A DNA stretch of 64,000 nucleotides from Xanthoparmelia taractica (lineage: Eukaryota; Ascomycota; Lecanoromycetes; Lecanorales; Parmeliaceae): positions 102,682 through 166,681 of the forward strand of contig JANQBS010000079.1 in assembly GCA_033085395.1 (NCBI GenBank). The letters run 5' to 3'. Of this stretch, positions 48,037 through 59,739 are shown in pieces. The stretch's first letter is position 1, and each line of letters begins with the position of its first letter. The notes below the pieces were generated by a model. That model searched no databases, was not told where the DNA came from, and saw only the letters and a list, made by a program, of their open reading frames with translations. Made by a program: the position numbers and the translations under genes.

Positions 48037-51000
48037 ATGAGTGGCATCCGGGACCTGATTGTAGGAGAGGCCGAACTTGACGACGATGACGGCGATGAAT
48101 CTTTCGATGAGGAGACCGGTGAGGTCAGGAGGATTACAAATGGCAAAAACGGTGTCAATGGGGTCAATGGCCATCTCGACGACTCGAGTGAGGAGGAGGA
48201 CGACGATGATGAGGAGGCAGCTCAAGTGGTAAATGATTCTTTCATGTGACGCCCGCAACCCGAGCCACTCACTGACCGAAATCTCTGGGATGTCTAGATC
48301 AGGGAAGGATTTATCGTGGAAGATGACGAAGAGCCTGAGGAGCGCGCGCGGCGAAGACAGGAGAGAAAGAAGCGTAGGAGGGAGGAACGAGAGGAAGAGG
48401 AGGCGGGTCTAGACGAAGAAGACTTGGATCTGATTGGAGAAGCTCACCCAGAGTATGAACAGCGTGCTACCAGCGAGGTACATACGATTTGTCTGTTGCG
48501 AAAGCCTCTGCTGACACTCAACCCAGCCCAAGCTTAAACGTCTGAAACGTGGGCACAAAGATGATCGAGATGGAAGACCAAGAGGTGTTGGAGATATCTT
48601 TGACGACGATGAAGATGATGATCTGCCCCGTGCACCCGAAGGCCAGCGTGGCTCTGCCCGCGTTGACCCCAGAACACTTGAGGACGAGTTCAAAGACTTT
48701 ATTGAGGAGGACTTTGACGACGAAGATGGACAGCAACAAGACGACGATGATCTCGATGTTCTGCGAAAACCTAGCAGAAACATCATAGGAGTGAAAGATG
48801 CTGCTGGTTTGGATGAGATTGCCCTGGAAGATATGAAAGAAGCGTTTGGTACAGGGTTTGAATATGATTGGGCACTGGAGCTCCAAGACCAGGAAGAACA
48901 AACAGAACAGAGACCTGTGGACCCTGACGATCCAGACACTATACTTAAGGGCATCGAACTCAAGGATGTTTTCGAGCCTTCTCAGCTTGTCGACCGTATG
49001 CTTACTGATGAGGACAACCTGATACGGGCTACGGATCAGCCAGAGCGCTTCCAGCTTGCAAGGAGCCCCTATAAGGACTTGGAGCTTACCGAAGAGGAAT
49101 TCAAGGAAGAATCGAGCTGGATATCCGATCTTATGCTTCCAAAGAAATCCCTTGATCCAGACCTTCGAGATGCGTTTCAGAAATCAGTTGCAAAGGTCTT
49201 GGAGTTTATGAATGTTGACGAGTTTGAGGTGCCCTTTATCTTCCAACATCGCAAAGACTACCTCATCCATGCGCAGAAGATAGCCGTCACACCGGATCCG
49301 TATAATCCTAGTGCGACACCCTATGTTGTCAACGCTGAGAAGTTGCTCAATCAGTCTGATTTGTGGGAAATATTCGACATGGACCTTAGATTCAGAGCCC
49401 TTATAGAGAAGCGCCACGCTCTACAGAAGACCTACGACAACATCTCAGCGTTGTCCGAGAATTTTCACGATCCCATCATCGAAGAAATGCTTCCAGTAGC
49501 CGTTACGATGGAGGAACTTCAAGATGTACAGGACTATATACAGTTCCAACACCCTTCCCGCCTTGCCGATGCGCTTCTTCAAAACGGAACCAGTACCAGC
49601 GGGCCAACCCAGCGGCGGCCGGGTGCCTCTAAGATGCTATTTGAGAAAATTCGGACAAGCAAGGTCTATCGGCTTGTACGTGCTTTTGGCATATCTGCAG
49701 ATTCCTTCGCCCAAAATGCCCTGATGAAAGAAGGCAGGCGCCAATTCACCGAGGACCCTACCCAGCGTCCAGATGACATGGCAGACAGCGAAGACATACT
49801 AGATCCCCCCGAATACTCGTCTGGTGCTCAGTGTCTGCGGGCTGCAAAAGCAATGTTCGCAGAGGAGATAGCCATGAGTCCTAAAATGCGAAAGGTAATG
49901 CGACGACACTACTTTGGCAACGGTATCATCGAGTGCTACCGGACAGAGAAAGGTCTCCGCAAGATCGATGACCAGCACCCTTACTATGACTTTAAGTATC
50001 TTCGAAACCAGCAACTCATCGACATTGCACAGAACCCCGACCGTTTCCTTCGCATGCTCAGAGCAGAAGAAGAAGGTCTGGTGGAAGTCAGAGTGAGGAC
50101 TCAAAATCACGATGCCTTTAAAAAGCGGCTCTACGGAGACCTTGAATCAGATAACTTCAGCGAGGTCGCTGACGCCTGGAACCGCGAGCGAAGGGAGGCC
50201 CTAGATATAGCTCTTCTGAAGCTTGAAAGGATCATGGCACGAGGCGTAAAGGAGGCTTTGAAGTTTGAGTGTGAAAATTCAATAGCCAAAAATTGTCGTG
50301 AGGAATACGGCAAAAGACTTGATCAAGCGCCATACAAACCGAAGGGTATGATGCTAGGAACAGTCCCACGTGTGCTTGCTCTTTCGAACGGCACTGGCAC
50401 CATTGGCAGAGACGCAGTCTGCTGGGCTTGGGTCGAGGAAGACGGACGAGTCCTGGAGAATGGAAAATTCACTGATCTTGTCCTGGGAGATGCTGAAAGA
50501 GGTACAGAGGATGGTGCAGATGTTAAAGCATTTGTGGAGCTCGTCGAGCGACGAAAGCCAGACGTGATCGGTGTCTCGGGCTTCTCTGCAGAGACTCGGA
50601 AGCTGTATAAACAGATCGACGATATTGTTGAACGTAAAGAACTGCGCGGAGCCGACTACGAAGACGAGGATGGTAATGATAGGAGTGACAAGCTGGAGGT
50701 TGTGATTGTCAACGACGAAGTAGCCCGCCTGTACCAGACCAGTGAACGAGCGAACCTGGAGCATCCTGGGTTTGCACCTCTGACGAAGTACTGCGTGGCT
50801 CTTGCGAAATATCTTCAGAACCCTCTGAAGGAATATGCATCACTAGGCCGGGATATCATTTCTATATCCTTCGACGCAGCTCAGCGATACGTGCCTCACG
50901 AAAAAATAATCAAGGCGCTTGAAACTTCTATAGTCGACATGGTCAATCTCTGTGGTGTAGATGTCAATGAGGCTGTTAGCGATTTATACACAGCTAATTT

Positions 51001-52548
51001 GCTCCCATACGTCTGCGGTCTGGGTCCACGAAAAGCCGCACAACTCATCAAGGTCATCAATCTCAATGGCGGCGTCGTCTCCGCGCGGTCAGAATTGGTA
51101 GGCGATCCGGACCGGAACATTCTAGCCGCTGTTGGTGCAAAGGTTTTCAACAACTGTGCCAGCTTCCTTTTTATAGACTTTGACAGCTCAGAAGCGGACG
51201 CTGACTACCTCGACAACACTCGAGTGCACCCAGAGGACTATGACCTCGGACGCAAGATGGCTGCTGACGCTCTTGAATTGGACGAGGAAGATATCGAAGC
51301 CGAGCAGCAAGAGAACGGCCCGGGAGCCATTGTCAGAAAGCTCATCAAGGATGAATCCCAGGAGAAGGTCAATGATCTCATCCTGGAAGAGTATGCGGAG
51401 CAGCTGGAGAAGAATTTCAATCAACGAAAGCGAGCCACTTTAGAAACGATTCGTGCCGAGTTACAGCAGCCGTATGAGGAGTTGCGAAGGAATTTTGCAC
51501 TGCTCTCGACCAATGAGATCTTCACCATGTTCACCGGCGAAACCTCAGAATCGTTATGTGAGGGCATGGTAGTACCGGTCTCTATCAAGAAGGTCGCCGA
51601 TGATTATGTCGAAGCCAAGCTAGACTGCGGCATCGAGGGAACTGTGCCAGCTCTTGCGATCTCAAATAGACCAGACGTATCCGCGAAGCAACTATTCTCC
51701 GCCCACCAAACAGTACAGGCCAAAATAACCTACCTCAATCGTAAGCAACTGACGGCTAATTTCTCCCTGCGCGAGGACGAGATCCAAAAGCCTTATCGAA
51801 AGGAGGTCGATCGCATGAGGAACGAATGGGACGAAGACCAAGAGCGGAAAGACAGGGAGTCCATGATGGAGAAGAACGATGTTTCTGGCCGCACCCAGAG
51901 AGTCGTTAAGCATCCTCTCTTCAAGCCTTTCAACAGTACCCAAGCGGAGGAATATCTCGGCTCACAAGCTCGGGGTGACCTGGTAATTCGGCCCTCTTCG
52001 AAGGGGTTGGACCATCTTGCAGTGACCTGGAAGGTGTCGGACAACATCTACCAGCACATTGATGTGCTCGAGTTAGACAAGACCAATCAGCTCTCCGGAG
52101 GAACGACACTCAAGATAGGCGGTCGTTACAACTACAGTGATCTCGATGAGTTGATTGTCAACCATGTAAAAGCAATGGCCAAGAAGGTCGATGAGATGAT
52201 GCTTCATGAAAAGTATCAAAACCTCAGTAAAGCTGATACTGGTAAGCAGCGGCATTCCTCTCCGCCACACATTAGCTTTGCTGACTAACCTCCATAGAAC
52301 GATGGTTGACCACATACACCGAAGCCAATCCCAAGCGATCCGTCTACAATTTCTGTATCGATCCCAAACACGCCGGCTATTTCTTCCTGTGCTTCAAAGC
52401 TGGCCAACATGCCCAGGTTCAGCATTGGGCTGTCAAAGTCGTTCCGCAGGCGTTCGAGCTCCAAAAGAACATGTACCCCGATATGAGAGCGTTGTGCAAT
52501 GGCTTCAAGTTGCTCTTCACGAATATGCAGAATGGAAAGAGGCGGTAG
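48037..52548 (+). CDS. spt6: Transcription elongation factor Spt6
   Basis: Histone chaperone and RNA polymerase II elongation factor, nuclear. Exons 48037-48228, 48298-48477, 48527-52241, 52298-52548, all phase-consistent, give 1445 aa (family about 1400-1450). In order: a very acidic N-terminus with runs of Asp/Glu, a helix-turn-helix/death-like core, a YqgF-like RNase-H fold ([17 protein letters not shown]), the helix-hairpin-helix [20 protein letters not shown] region (as read, [17 protein letters not shown]), an S1 RNA-binding domain ([24 protein letters not shown]), then tandem SH2 domains ([27 protein letters not shown]), which bind phosphorylated Rpb1 linker. The last exon encodes the second SH2 end, finishing [10 protein letters not shown]. 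Start [19 protein letters not shown] is the first ATG. Confidence 0.96.
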
Positions 52549-52785
52549 ATCGGCATTCGGTCTTCTAATTGTCACCCGTCTTTGTCTAGAGTTATTTTAC
52601 GTGGAACATCTGGCATAAAGCGGGCGATTGGGCGTTCAGCCGTACGCGCCTGTTGTTCTCTCAAAAGTGTAACAGTAGATTGTGAGGTGCCGGGACTCAG
52701 GCACTCGAGCCTCCTCATTGAAGCCTAACGAAGAAAATTGTGTCTTCGACTACATGCAAACGTTCGTTAAACTTTGATCAATCTT

Positions 52786-53996
52786 CTAACCCCTCGCAGC
52801 ATGCACAGCCCTCAGCGCCTCCCTCACGACCCTCCTCCCCTTATCCCCACCCAAATACTCTCCACTCTCACCTCCTTCCTCATCGTCCAACACCTCATCC
52901 TCTAAACTCGCCTCGTATGCTCTCATAACCATTTCCTCGTCAACCCTACAGCCAGCCTCTACCAACGCCCTTACGCACCCACTCAGCCTCGCAATCTCCC
53001 TCCTCGTCTCCTTCCCAATACTCTCGTTCCTATTCTCATACATGCCCTCTCCCACCTTGTCTTCCAAATTATTCACCCCCAGACCAACATCTCTACCGCC
53101 ACTTCCCTCCACCAACTCGCCACCAACGTGCTTGCATATCCATATGTATCCATTAACACCCAGCACGACGTCGACTTCTCCACCCCCATTAGCCGTCAGC
53201 ACAGTCCACACCTGCCTCCTACTCCTCACCACCCCCCCACCTCCCCCTCCCGTCCCAGAAACAGACAAAAAGACCCCATTCCTCAACTTGCCATACCGTA
53301 AACTCCTCGTATGCAAACTCGCCGCCCCATCCTGATACACGCTCTGCACCTCCGCAACCAGCAAATCGCCCTCGGCGAAAAACGTCCTGATGGCAAGCTC
53401 GTCCGTGCTCGTCCTCCTCCTCAGTATGCCTCCGGGCAAGTTGATGGCGGAGAGGGGCAGGTGCGCGAGCAAGGGGGCGGAGAGATCGACTTTCCAGCGC
53501 TTGGTTTGCACCTCGACGACGCGGCCGACGACCAGGTCGCCGATTTCAGGGGTGTAGCGCGCGCGGAGGGGCCGGATGGAGAGTAGCTTGTTGGTTTTGA
53601 GGAGGGTGCCGGCGACGGAGGAGAGGATTGTTGGGTGGGTTTGCGAGGGGGAGGTGTAGGTACCGTGGCCGCTGTGGGGGATTAGCTGGATCTTTGGAGT
53701 ATGGTATGGTCAGTAAGAGGGGGTGTAGCGGGGAAGGTAAGGAGGGGGGCGACATACCGCATCCATTGGGGATCATCGGTTACGGTTTCGCCGGGAGTGA
53801 CTATGGCTTTGGTAGAGAGCCTTGGGCGTTTGGAGGGTGGGGCCATGTCGATGTCACCGTCTGAGTCGAGAGAGGAGGAGTCGGAGGGATCATTGTGGTG
53901 AAGTGGTGGGAGGGGAACTGGAGCGGTGATTGTGAAGGGCATTATTGAAGGTAAGGAGCTGGTTGTAGAGGAGTATGGGGGTTTTTGTCCGGGCAT
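52786..53996 (-). CDS. rrp4: RNA exosome subunit Rrp4
   Basis: Cap subunit of the RNA exosome, which binds RNA and guides it into the 3'-5' degradation channel; nucleus and cytoplasm. Exons 53996-53758 and 53671-52786 give 374 aa. An N-terminal extension, Pro/Ser-rich then acidic ([20 protein letters not shown]), precedes RGHGTYT, an S1 domain ([20 protein letters not shown], then [20 protein letters not shown]) and a KH-like domain with [10 protein letters not shown], the Rrp4 hallmark. The start could also be the Met at 53942; the longer form is listed. Family members in yeast are about 360 aa. The gene is tail-to-tail with spt6, 237 bp apart. Confidence 0.92.
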
Positions 53997-54148
53997 AAGT
54001 CGGATTTAGGAGCCATGAATTCTATTGGCCGAAAACCTCCACCGCGCGGTACCCAACCTCTCCTTCTTCATAGCCTTCAGACGACACTTATGAAGTTTCC
54101 TTCTCATGCATGAGCTGGTGAAGCAATCCAAAAATTGACAGATTCATC
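53997..54148. promoter_or_regulatory. Divergent promoter, 152 bp
   Basis: A compact shared promoter between rrp4 (minus) and the 2EXR-like gene (plus). Confidence 0.4.
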
Positions 54149-54787
54149 ATGTCGTCGCCAACATTCACAAAACTTCCAAGGGAAATCCGTGACCGTGTGT
54201 ATGACTTTGTCTGGGATCTCGGACAGATGGTATCCCCATCAGCATCCTCGCCAACATTTTCAACACCTCCAATGGAAGATGGTGACCGTTACTTCGACTC
54301 TCAATGCGAATATGAACATTTCGTGTCACCACCAGAATCCTGGTCGAACTATGTACCAAGCTCCCAGCGAAAGTTTCATGGTTTCGACAGCTTTTCGGCT
54401 GACGTCGCATTGGCTTTGCTACATGTCAACCGCCAGGTCTCAGTCGAAGCCGCGTCTGTTTTCTATGGCAGGCGGACTTTTCATATCGAATTCTCACACC
54501 TGATCTCATTCTTACAGGGTATCTCCCTACGTCGGCATCTGATCAAGGATATTGAAGTCTCGGATTTTTCGTCGTATGATAAACAATCCTGTTCCCAGAC
54601 CTTTAGCCTTTTACAAACTCTGGATGGGCTACGATCTTTCATAATAGCGATCAACAACCAACCACTCAAACTAGTACTGGAGCATCTTGTTGGTGTTGGT
54701 ATCCACGATCTCACAGACCGTATGGACGTTACTCTACTTTCCGAGCATGTAATCTGCATGCCCTCTGCGAAAGACGGTATTCCTTAA
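54149..54787 (+). CDS. 2EXR/F-box-like domain protein
   Basis: A single-exon 212-aa protein with FTKLPREIRDRVYDFVWD at the N-terminus (LPxEIRxxVY) and ALALLHVNRQVSVEAASVFY, the paired signature of the fungal 2EXR/F-box-like family. About 50 residues between the two motifs are Ser/Pro-rich and repeat the phrase SPTF (SSPTFTKLP, SSPTFSTPP). The function is unknown. It is a second family member in this window but only distantly similar to 33680-34264. The start at 54149 is the first ATG before the motif. Confidence 0.72.
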   Translation: MSSPTFTKLPREIRDRVYDFVWDLGQMVSPSASSPTFSTPPMEDGDRYFDSQCEYEHFVSPPESWSNYVPSSQRKFHGFDSFSADVALALLHVNRQVSVEAASVFYGRRTFHIEFSHLISFLQGISLRRHLIKDIEVSDFSSYDKQSCSQTFSLLQTLDGLRSFIIAINNQPLKLVLEHLVGVGIHDLTDRMDVTLLSEHVICMPSAKDGIP

Positions 54788-55628
54788 ACTACTTCGGAAA
54801 TTGTTGTTTTCACGAACGCTTGGAAGTGTGCCAAAGGTGAGAGGGAATGGAAAAGTCAGGAACTTCATTGCTGGGTTCACTTTTGCGAGCTTGCAATTTG
54901 TGACTCTTCAAGCGCGGCCCAAGAAAATCTTTCCAGCCAAGTCTGTGACCATGATCATCATCGTCTAATATGGCAATATACCGATCCTTGAGGACTGCGA
55001 GCTGAGTTGCGTGGTCTGCGCATTCAGAGGGGAATTTAGGACCCTGCTTGAGTAGCTACTTTAGGTTTTCAGCGAGAAGCCGGCCAGCCAATTGCCTCCT
55101 TGGAGACCGCTGTAATTGGGTTTAAGTTGCTGACAATGGGGATCATGCGCTCCTTCATCAATTGCCTGCGAAGGAATATTCGCTGGTGTTCGAGGAACCT
55201 TCTGTCGCCTACGAGCTTTCCTGAGCTGATGTAAAGATTCAGAGCGATGGCGGTGATTAATATGGTGTCCTTTAGCCATTACGAACTGCTTTGTCGATTC
55301 TAAAATAGCTGATCTGGCTATCGAAGATACTGCTGTCTCGAACGAAGCATTACGCTCTCTGTACAGCCGCCAAGCATGAAAAATGGGAATATACTAAAAA
55401 CATGCTCAATCAAGTCTCAGAAAAATGCAATATAAATATAATGCTATTTCATGAGTCTCTGTTTCAGAGTGATAAAAAAGTGTTCTCCCATTCTTCTCTT
55501 CTTCATTCGTACACTGTCATCAAACTCTTTTCATTCCCAAGACACCTTACTGATTACTAGCATCCTCCTTCCCACGTACCCTTCATCCGACTTGAAGACC
55601 ATCCATCTATCCTTCCCACTCCGCCAAA
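54788..55628. other. Intergenic, 841 bp
   Basis: No supported gene. The right end is the promoter of the following acidic-protein gene. A minus-strand 72-codon frame (55061-55279) is not supported. Confidence 0.5.
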
Positions 55629-56411
55629 ATGTGCAAAGAGCAACGCCCACTCTCAGCAGTCAAGTTCCTCGCCGACGCCCTATCCCTCTCCCCCACCGCA
55701 AACCTACCAACACAAGACGTAAACCAGCCCGACAACGATAACGAAAACGGACCTACGCCCGAACAAATCCTCACCTTCCAGGACTCCTACTTACGCAACC
55801 TAACGCTAACCAACACCTCTTCACCCCCAGCCCAAGATATCGAAGAGATGAGATTCCGCGGCTTACCGCCCCCCTCCGACGAGGATATCGCGGCCGCACG
55901 GGAGATTGCAGCCGAACGAGAGATTGCATCCGCTCGAGAAGTACGTCGGGATTGGGAATTTGCGCGTTGGAGGCAGACACAGCTGGCGCAGCGGCACCAG
56001 TGGCTTTTGGATATGGGTTCGCGCTATGATGAGCCGGAGGAGTATGAGACCAGCGACGACGACGACCACCCCAACCCTGACCCTAATCTAGTATCGGCCA
56101 ATGATGATACTCACGTCGCTAACGGGGGGGATGTGGAGGGAGAGGTACCGTTTACGAATACTGAAGGCGTACGCTCAACAATGTCTCCCGACCATTCGCA
56201 GGAGTTGGGGGGGAATGTTGTGCAGAGTGTTGGGGGCGAGAATGAGGATTATGGTGATGATGATGATGACATAGAATTTGAAGATGATCTGCAGGATATG
56301 GTGCAGATGGTCGGTACTGATGATGTTGAATTTGCGGAACAAGGGTATCATGCTTGGAGATTGCACAGTTCAGAGGGTAGCGAGCTGGAGGAGGGGGAAG
56401 TGAGGGAGTAA
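55629..56411 (+). CDS. Acidic low-complexity protein, unknown
   Basis: A single frame of 260 codons. No recognised domain. It contains a helical charged segment EDIAAAREIAAEREIASA with short A-x-E-R-E-I-A repeats, followed by a WEFARWRQTQLAQRHQWLLD stretch, then acidic runs (YETSDDDDHPNPDP, YGDDDDDIEFEDDL). The C-terminus ends ELEEGEVRE. Coding is supported by codon-level order and frame length rather than homology. Such proteins are often nuclear or chromatin-associated, but that is only a composition-based guess. The start is the first ATG (MCKEQRPLSAVKF), after a pyrimidine-rich leader. Confidence 0.6.
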   Translation: MCKEQRPLSAVKFLADALSLSPTANLPTQDVNQPDNDNENGPTPEQILTFQDSYLRNLTLTNTSSPPAQDIEEMRFRGLPPPSDEDIAAAREIAAEREIASAREVRRDWEFARWRQTQLAQRHQWLLDMGSRYDEPEEYETSDDDDHPNPDPNLVSANDDTHVANGGDVEGEVPFTNTEGVRSTMSPDHSQELGGNVVQSVGGENEDYGDDDDDIEFEDDLQDMVQMVGTDDVEFAEQGYHAWRLHSSEGSELEEGEVRE

Positions 56412-56962
56412 GTTGTGCGATGAAAGAGGGAGGGTGGGGTTCTCGGGCTATGGTGAGGGCGTTGGGAGAGGAATTCATTTATCTTGTCAAGATGATGGAC
56501 GGTTGAGGATGTATGTTTTTCTTTGCTTGGGGCGAAATTTTGTAATGCTAAGTAGACAAGCTCAACGTTTCGTATTTATTTTCAGACACAAACGCGCCGA
56601 CTGTCCCTACCAACTGTAACGCGGTGGGCTTACTCACGGAATTGTAATTATGGTTAATAGGCATCTCAACGAGCTTCTGGCGTTTTTATTGGTTACTCTC
56701 TTTTTGGTGCGGGATGTGGACTTTGATGGCTGAGAGACAAATCACTGGATACTGCGAAGATTTAATGCCATTATTCGGAGCCAAAAAAAAAAGGGCAAAG
56801 CTTTATATTGCATTATTCTTACCTACCTACAACATATTTAATCTACTTAATCTACTTGGGCAAGCGCGGCCCCCACCCCCACCACCACCACATTTCGATG
56901 CGGGGTCTACCAGAGTCAACAAACGTCGGAGGTAACAGCAAATCCTTATCAAGACGCCGAAC
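56412..56962. other. Intergenic, 551 bp
   Basis: Promoter region of the HET-domain gene and 3' flank of the acidic-protein gene, with an A-run at 56782 and a CCACCCCCA-type C-rich patch near 56873-56890. No gene. Confidence 0.5.
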
Positions 56963-59485
56963 ATGGAATATCTCCCAGCCGTCCCCACGCGAACAGTCCA
57001 CGGCCTAGAGACTGTCCCTTATGTGTGCAAAAAGTCATATGACGGGGGACCCTTCTTGACATACCCAGTCAGAGAGAATAAACCTTATTTTATACCTGAT
57101 ACGGCAGCAAACGTCAACAACGTGACAGGGAAATTATCCTTCTTCGAGTACGAAAGACTTTACCCGACTCCGAACAAGGATTTTGAACCCTTTTGCCAGA
57201 CCTGGCTCTTCTTCGGCTTGATCAACGAGTTGCTAGGCAACATCTGCAAATCGGCAGACTTCGTGCGGCCGGAACTGGATGGTGATGTACGAACATTATC
57301 GACATCACGGCTTCCTGAACTGGTCAGACGATGGGGAGAGAGCATTGAAGAGGGCTCCTCTACAATTACATACGATCATATTGCTAAATGCTTATACATG
57401 ACGTTCAATACTCTAAGGGCAGCTGGACCAGACTTTGACCTGAGGGTCAAATTTTGCATTGCGTCTATAGGCGAGCTCTTTGAAAACATGGCCAACAAAG
57501 CGTTTAATATTGAACACCCGGTCTTATACAACAAATGCCCAGCTGCGTGGCGTAGACTTTTGGGGAATACGCCATTTGTCGAACGGCTGGGAAGGTCAGG
57601 TTGGTGCCCGAGTCAAATTGATATCATGATGCGCTCATCGACAACGGTACAATCATTGTATTTTTTTGCCTCTATGCAGGATTTCAACTCGGCCGAGCGT
57701 CATAGACTGTGTAACAGGAGGAAGTGCGTAGCATATCAGACAGATCTAGGGGACTACAAAACCCAACATGCAAATACCCAGTGTAGATGCAAGGATCTGA
57801 ATATTAATATTTTAGATCTAAATGCTGTTCTGACAACGGGAGCGCTTCCACTCTTACGCATCCGCCAAGCGGAGACGTTGGAAGAGCTTGTGGTGGAGAT
57901 AGTGGCCTCTCAGCCAGATTCCAGGTACCTTGCGCTATCTCATGTATGGGCGGATGGACTGGGAAATGTCAACGCCAATGCGCTACCTCGATGTCAGCTA
58001 CTCCAATTGAGCAGACTTACCGAGAACCTTGGGACTAAATTGAGTCCAGAGAATTCTCAGGCCGAGCTCTTATTTTGGTGTGATACGCTATGCTGCCCGA
58101 CAGCCGCAGGGGCTGCCAAAAACCAGGTATTGGCACAGATGAGAGATATATACGAACAAGCCACGTGCGTCCTAGTCCTGGACGCATCTCTGAGACTGTG
58201 TGAAAGCGAGGCTATGGGACCAGAAGAGACCTGTGCCAGAATTATTGCTTCAGGATGGATGCGTCGGCTGTGGACTTTGCAAGAGGGTGCTTTATCCGCA
58301 GATAAAGGACGGCTGTGGTTCCAGTTTCGCGACCAAGCGGTAAATTCTCATCCCCTGTGGCAGAAGATGAATATTTTATTCAACAGCGATATGTGTCGAA
58401 GAGGACTGGCTCTCGCCATTCTTGGGCGGATGAGGACTTTCACGAACTTTTTCGACCGCGAAACAGGTGCTGACATTGCTACGGTGGAAGTAGCTTTTGA
58501 ACATCGATCAGTCAGTGCTCCTTCAGACGAACCTTTGCTGATTGGTAACTTGCTTGGCCTGGATGTCGCTGGCATTTTGAATGGGTCCGATGAGACCAGA
58601 ATCCACAGAATGTGGTCGTTGATGCCTGCTTCTGTTCATGGGATACCTAAAAGTATTCTTTTCCGGCTTGGACCTAGACTCAAAGAAGAAGGCTATAGAT
58701 GGGCACCGTCCTCGATGCTGTACCATGAGGATAACAACGCAGTTTTTCAGAGGATGCTGAAAAAAGACGATCAAGGAACAAGGACTGAGCACGGCCTCAT
58801 GGTCCGACTTCCCGGCTACCATATGTCATTCCCACAGCGCCCCAGTTGGTTGCCTGTCAATGCATGGAATATCAAAATGGATGAGAAAAATGTCTATATG
58901 AGAGACGACGAAGCATTTTGGTATCACGTAAGCCGCCGATGGCCCAACGAAGAGGGCGACTTCTTATCCAAGGAGACATTCAGCAGTGCCATGCGAAGCC
59001 ATACAGATTTCTGGGTCACATACCTTGAAACCGGCTTTCAAGCGCAGTCAGATGGCGCTCAACAGACGAGCACCGCACTCTTGACTAGATTTATTCGAGA
59101 GAGCTCCGAAGTCAAATACGTCCGTTCCTACATGCACATCCACGTGCTCCGGTCTCGGAAAGCGTCTTGTGAGATGTTTGAAGCGGCATATCAATGTGCG
59201 CAGAAGCTTATTGAGAGCGCTCCAGCGCGGCAACTGGCAGATATGAGCAAGGACGGAATAGATATGGAGTCGCCGGAGTACGAAGCCGCCTTTGATGCCC
59301 TCCAGCCAGAAATCCTTCGTATTACTGAACGTGAGGAAAATGAACTTGCAAGGACTACTGCGAGACAAAGTTCGGGTAAAGATGACGATGTACTCTTTGG
59401 AGCTTTCGTTCGATTGATGTTCCTTGGCTACTATGCTGTCATGGGGCCTAGGACACCGGACAAACAGCAATGGTGTTTTGACTGA
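56963..59485 (+). CDS. HET-domain protein, 840 aa
   Basis: HET domains act in heterokaryon incompatibility and related cell-death responses. A single open exon of 840 codons. The core HET blocks are seen in the middle: SRYLALSHVWADGLGN (block 1, SHxW), ELLFWCDTLCCPT (block 2, W-x-D-x-L-C) and RLWTLQEGALS (block 3, WTxQE). The position near residues 315-450 and a long N-terminal region with a Cys-containing segment (AERHRLCNRRKCVAY, NTQCRCKDLN) just before the domain are common in the larger HET family. No NB-ARC, WD or ankyrin repeats are fused. The gene is intact although it lies about 250 bp from a RIP-decayed tract. Start MEYLPAVPTRTVHGLE is the first ATG. Confidence 0.88.
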   Translation: MEYLPAVPTRTVHGLETVPYVCKKSYDGGPFLTYPVRENKPYFIPDTAANVNNVTGKLSFFEYERLYPTPNKDFEPFCQTWLFFGLINELLGNICKSADFVRPELDGDVRTLSTSRLPELVRRWGESIEEGSSTITYDHIAKCLYMTFNTLRAAGPDFDLRVKFCIASIGELFENMANKAFNIEHPVLYNKCPAAWRRLLGNTPFVERLGRSGWCPSQIDIMMRSSTTVQSLYFFASMQDFNSAERHRLCNRRKCVAYQTDLGDYKTQHANTQCRCKDLNINILDLNAVLTTGALPLLRIRQAETLEELVVEIVASQPDSRYLALSHVWADGLGNVNANALPRCQLLQLSRLTENLGTKLSPENSQAELLFWCDTLCCPTAAGAAKNQVLAQMRDIYEQATCVLVLDASLRLCESEAMGPEETCARIIASGWMRRLWTLQEGALSADKGRLWFQFRDQAVNSHPLWQKMNILFNSDMCRRGLALAILGRMRTFTNFFDRETGADIATVEVAFEHRSVSAPSDEPLLIGNLLGLDVAGILNGSDETRIHRMWSLMPASVHGIPKSILFRLGPRLKEEGYRWAPSSMLYHEDNNAVFQRMLKKDDQGTRTEHGLMVRLPGYHMSFPQRPSWLPVNAWNIKMDEKNVYMRDDEAFWYHVSRRWPNEEGDFLSKETFSSAMRSHTDFWVTYLETGFQAQSDGAQQTSTALLTRFIRESSEVKYVRSYMHIHVLRSRKASCEMFEAAYQCAQKLIESAPARQLADMSKDGIDMESPEYEAAFDALQPEILRITEREENELARTTARQSSGKDDDVLFGAFVRLMFLGYYAVMGPRTPDKQQWCFD

Positions 59486-59556
59486 GTATGAATGATCCGT
59501 TCGACCAGGATACAATGGCTGGTCTCCGATGCATCAGCAGAGTCATCAGTTGGACC

Positions 59557-59579
59557 ATTTTGGAGCATTGCTCCAAAAT
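59557..59579. terminator. Strong inverted repeat downstream of HET gene
   Basis: ATTTTGGAGCA and TGCTCCAAAAT, 11-bp arms with a 1-base spacer, 72 bp after the HET stop codon. It probably lies in the 3' UTR. It could be an RNA hairpin or a dimer binding site; function unproven. Confidence 0.4.
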
Positions 59580-59739
59580 TTCGCTAGCTGGATCAACAAA
59601 GCGACCACCCTCGTATTATCACGAAAGGACTAGAATTACACTCCATACTACTAGGTGACTTGGTCAACTAGTTCAATTATGTCCTGTGCTACCTAAAACT
59701 GAACGCCAACAGAAAGAAAGGTATAAAAATCTGAATTCA

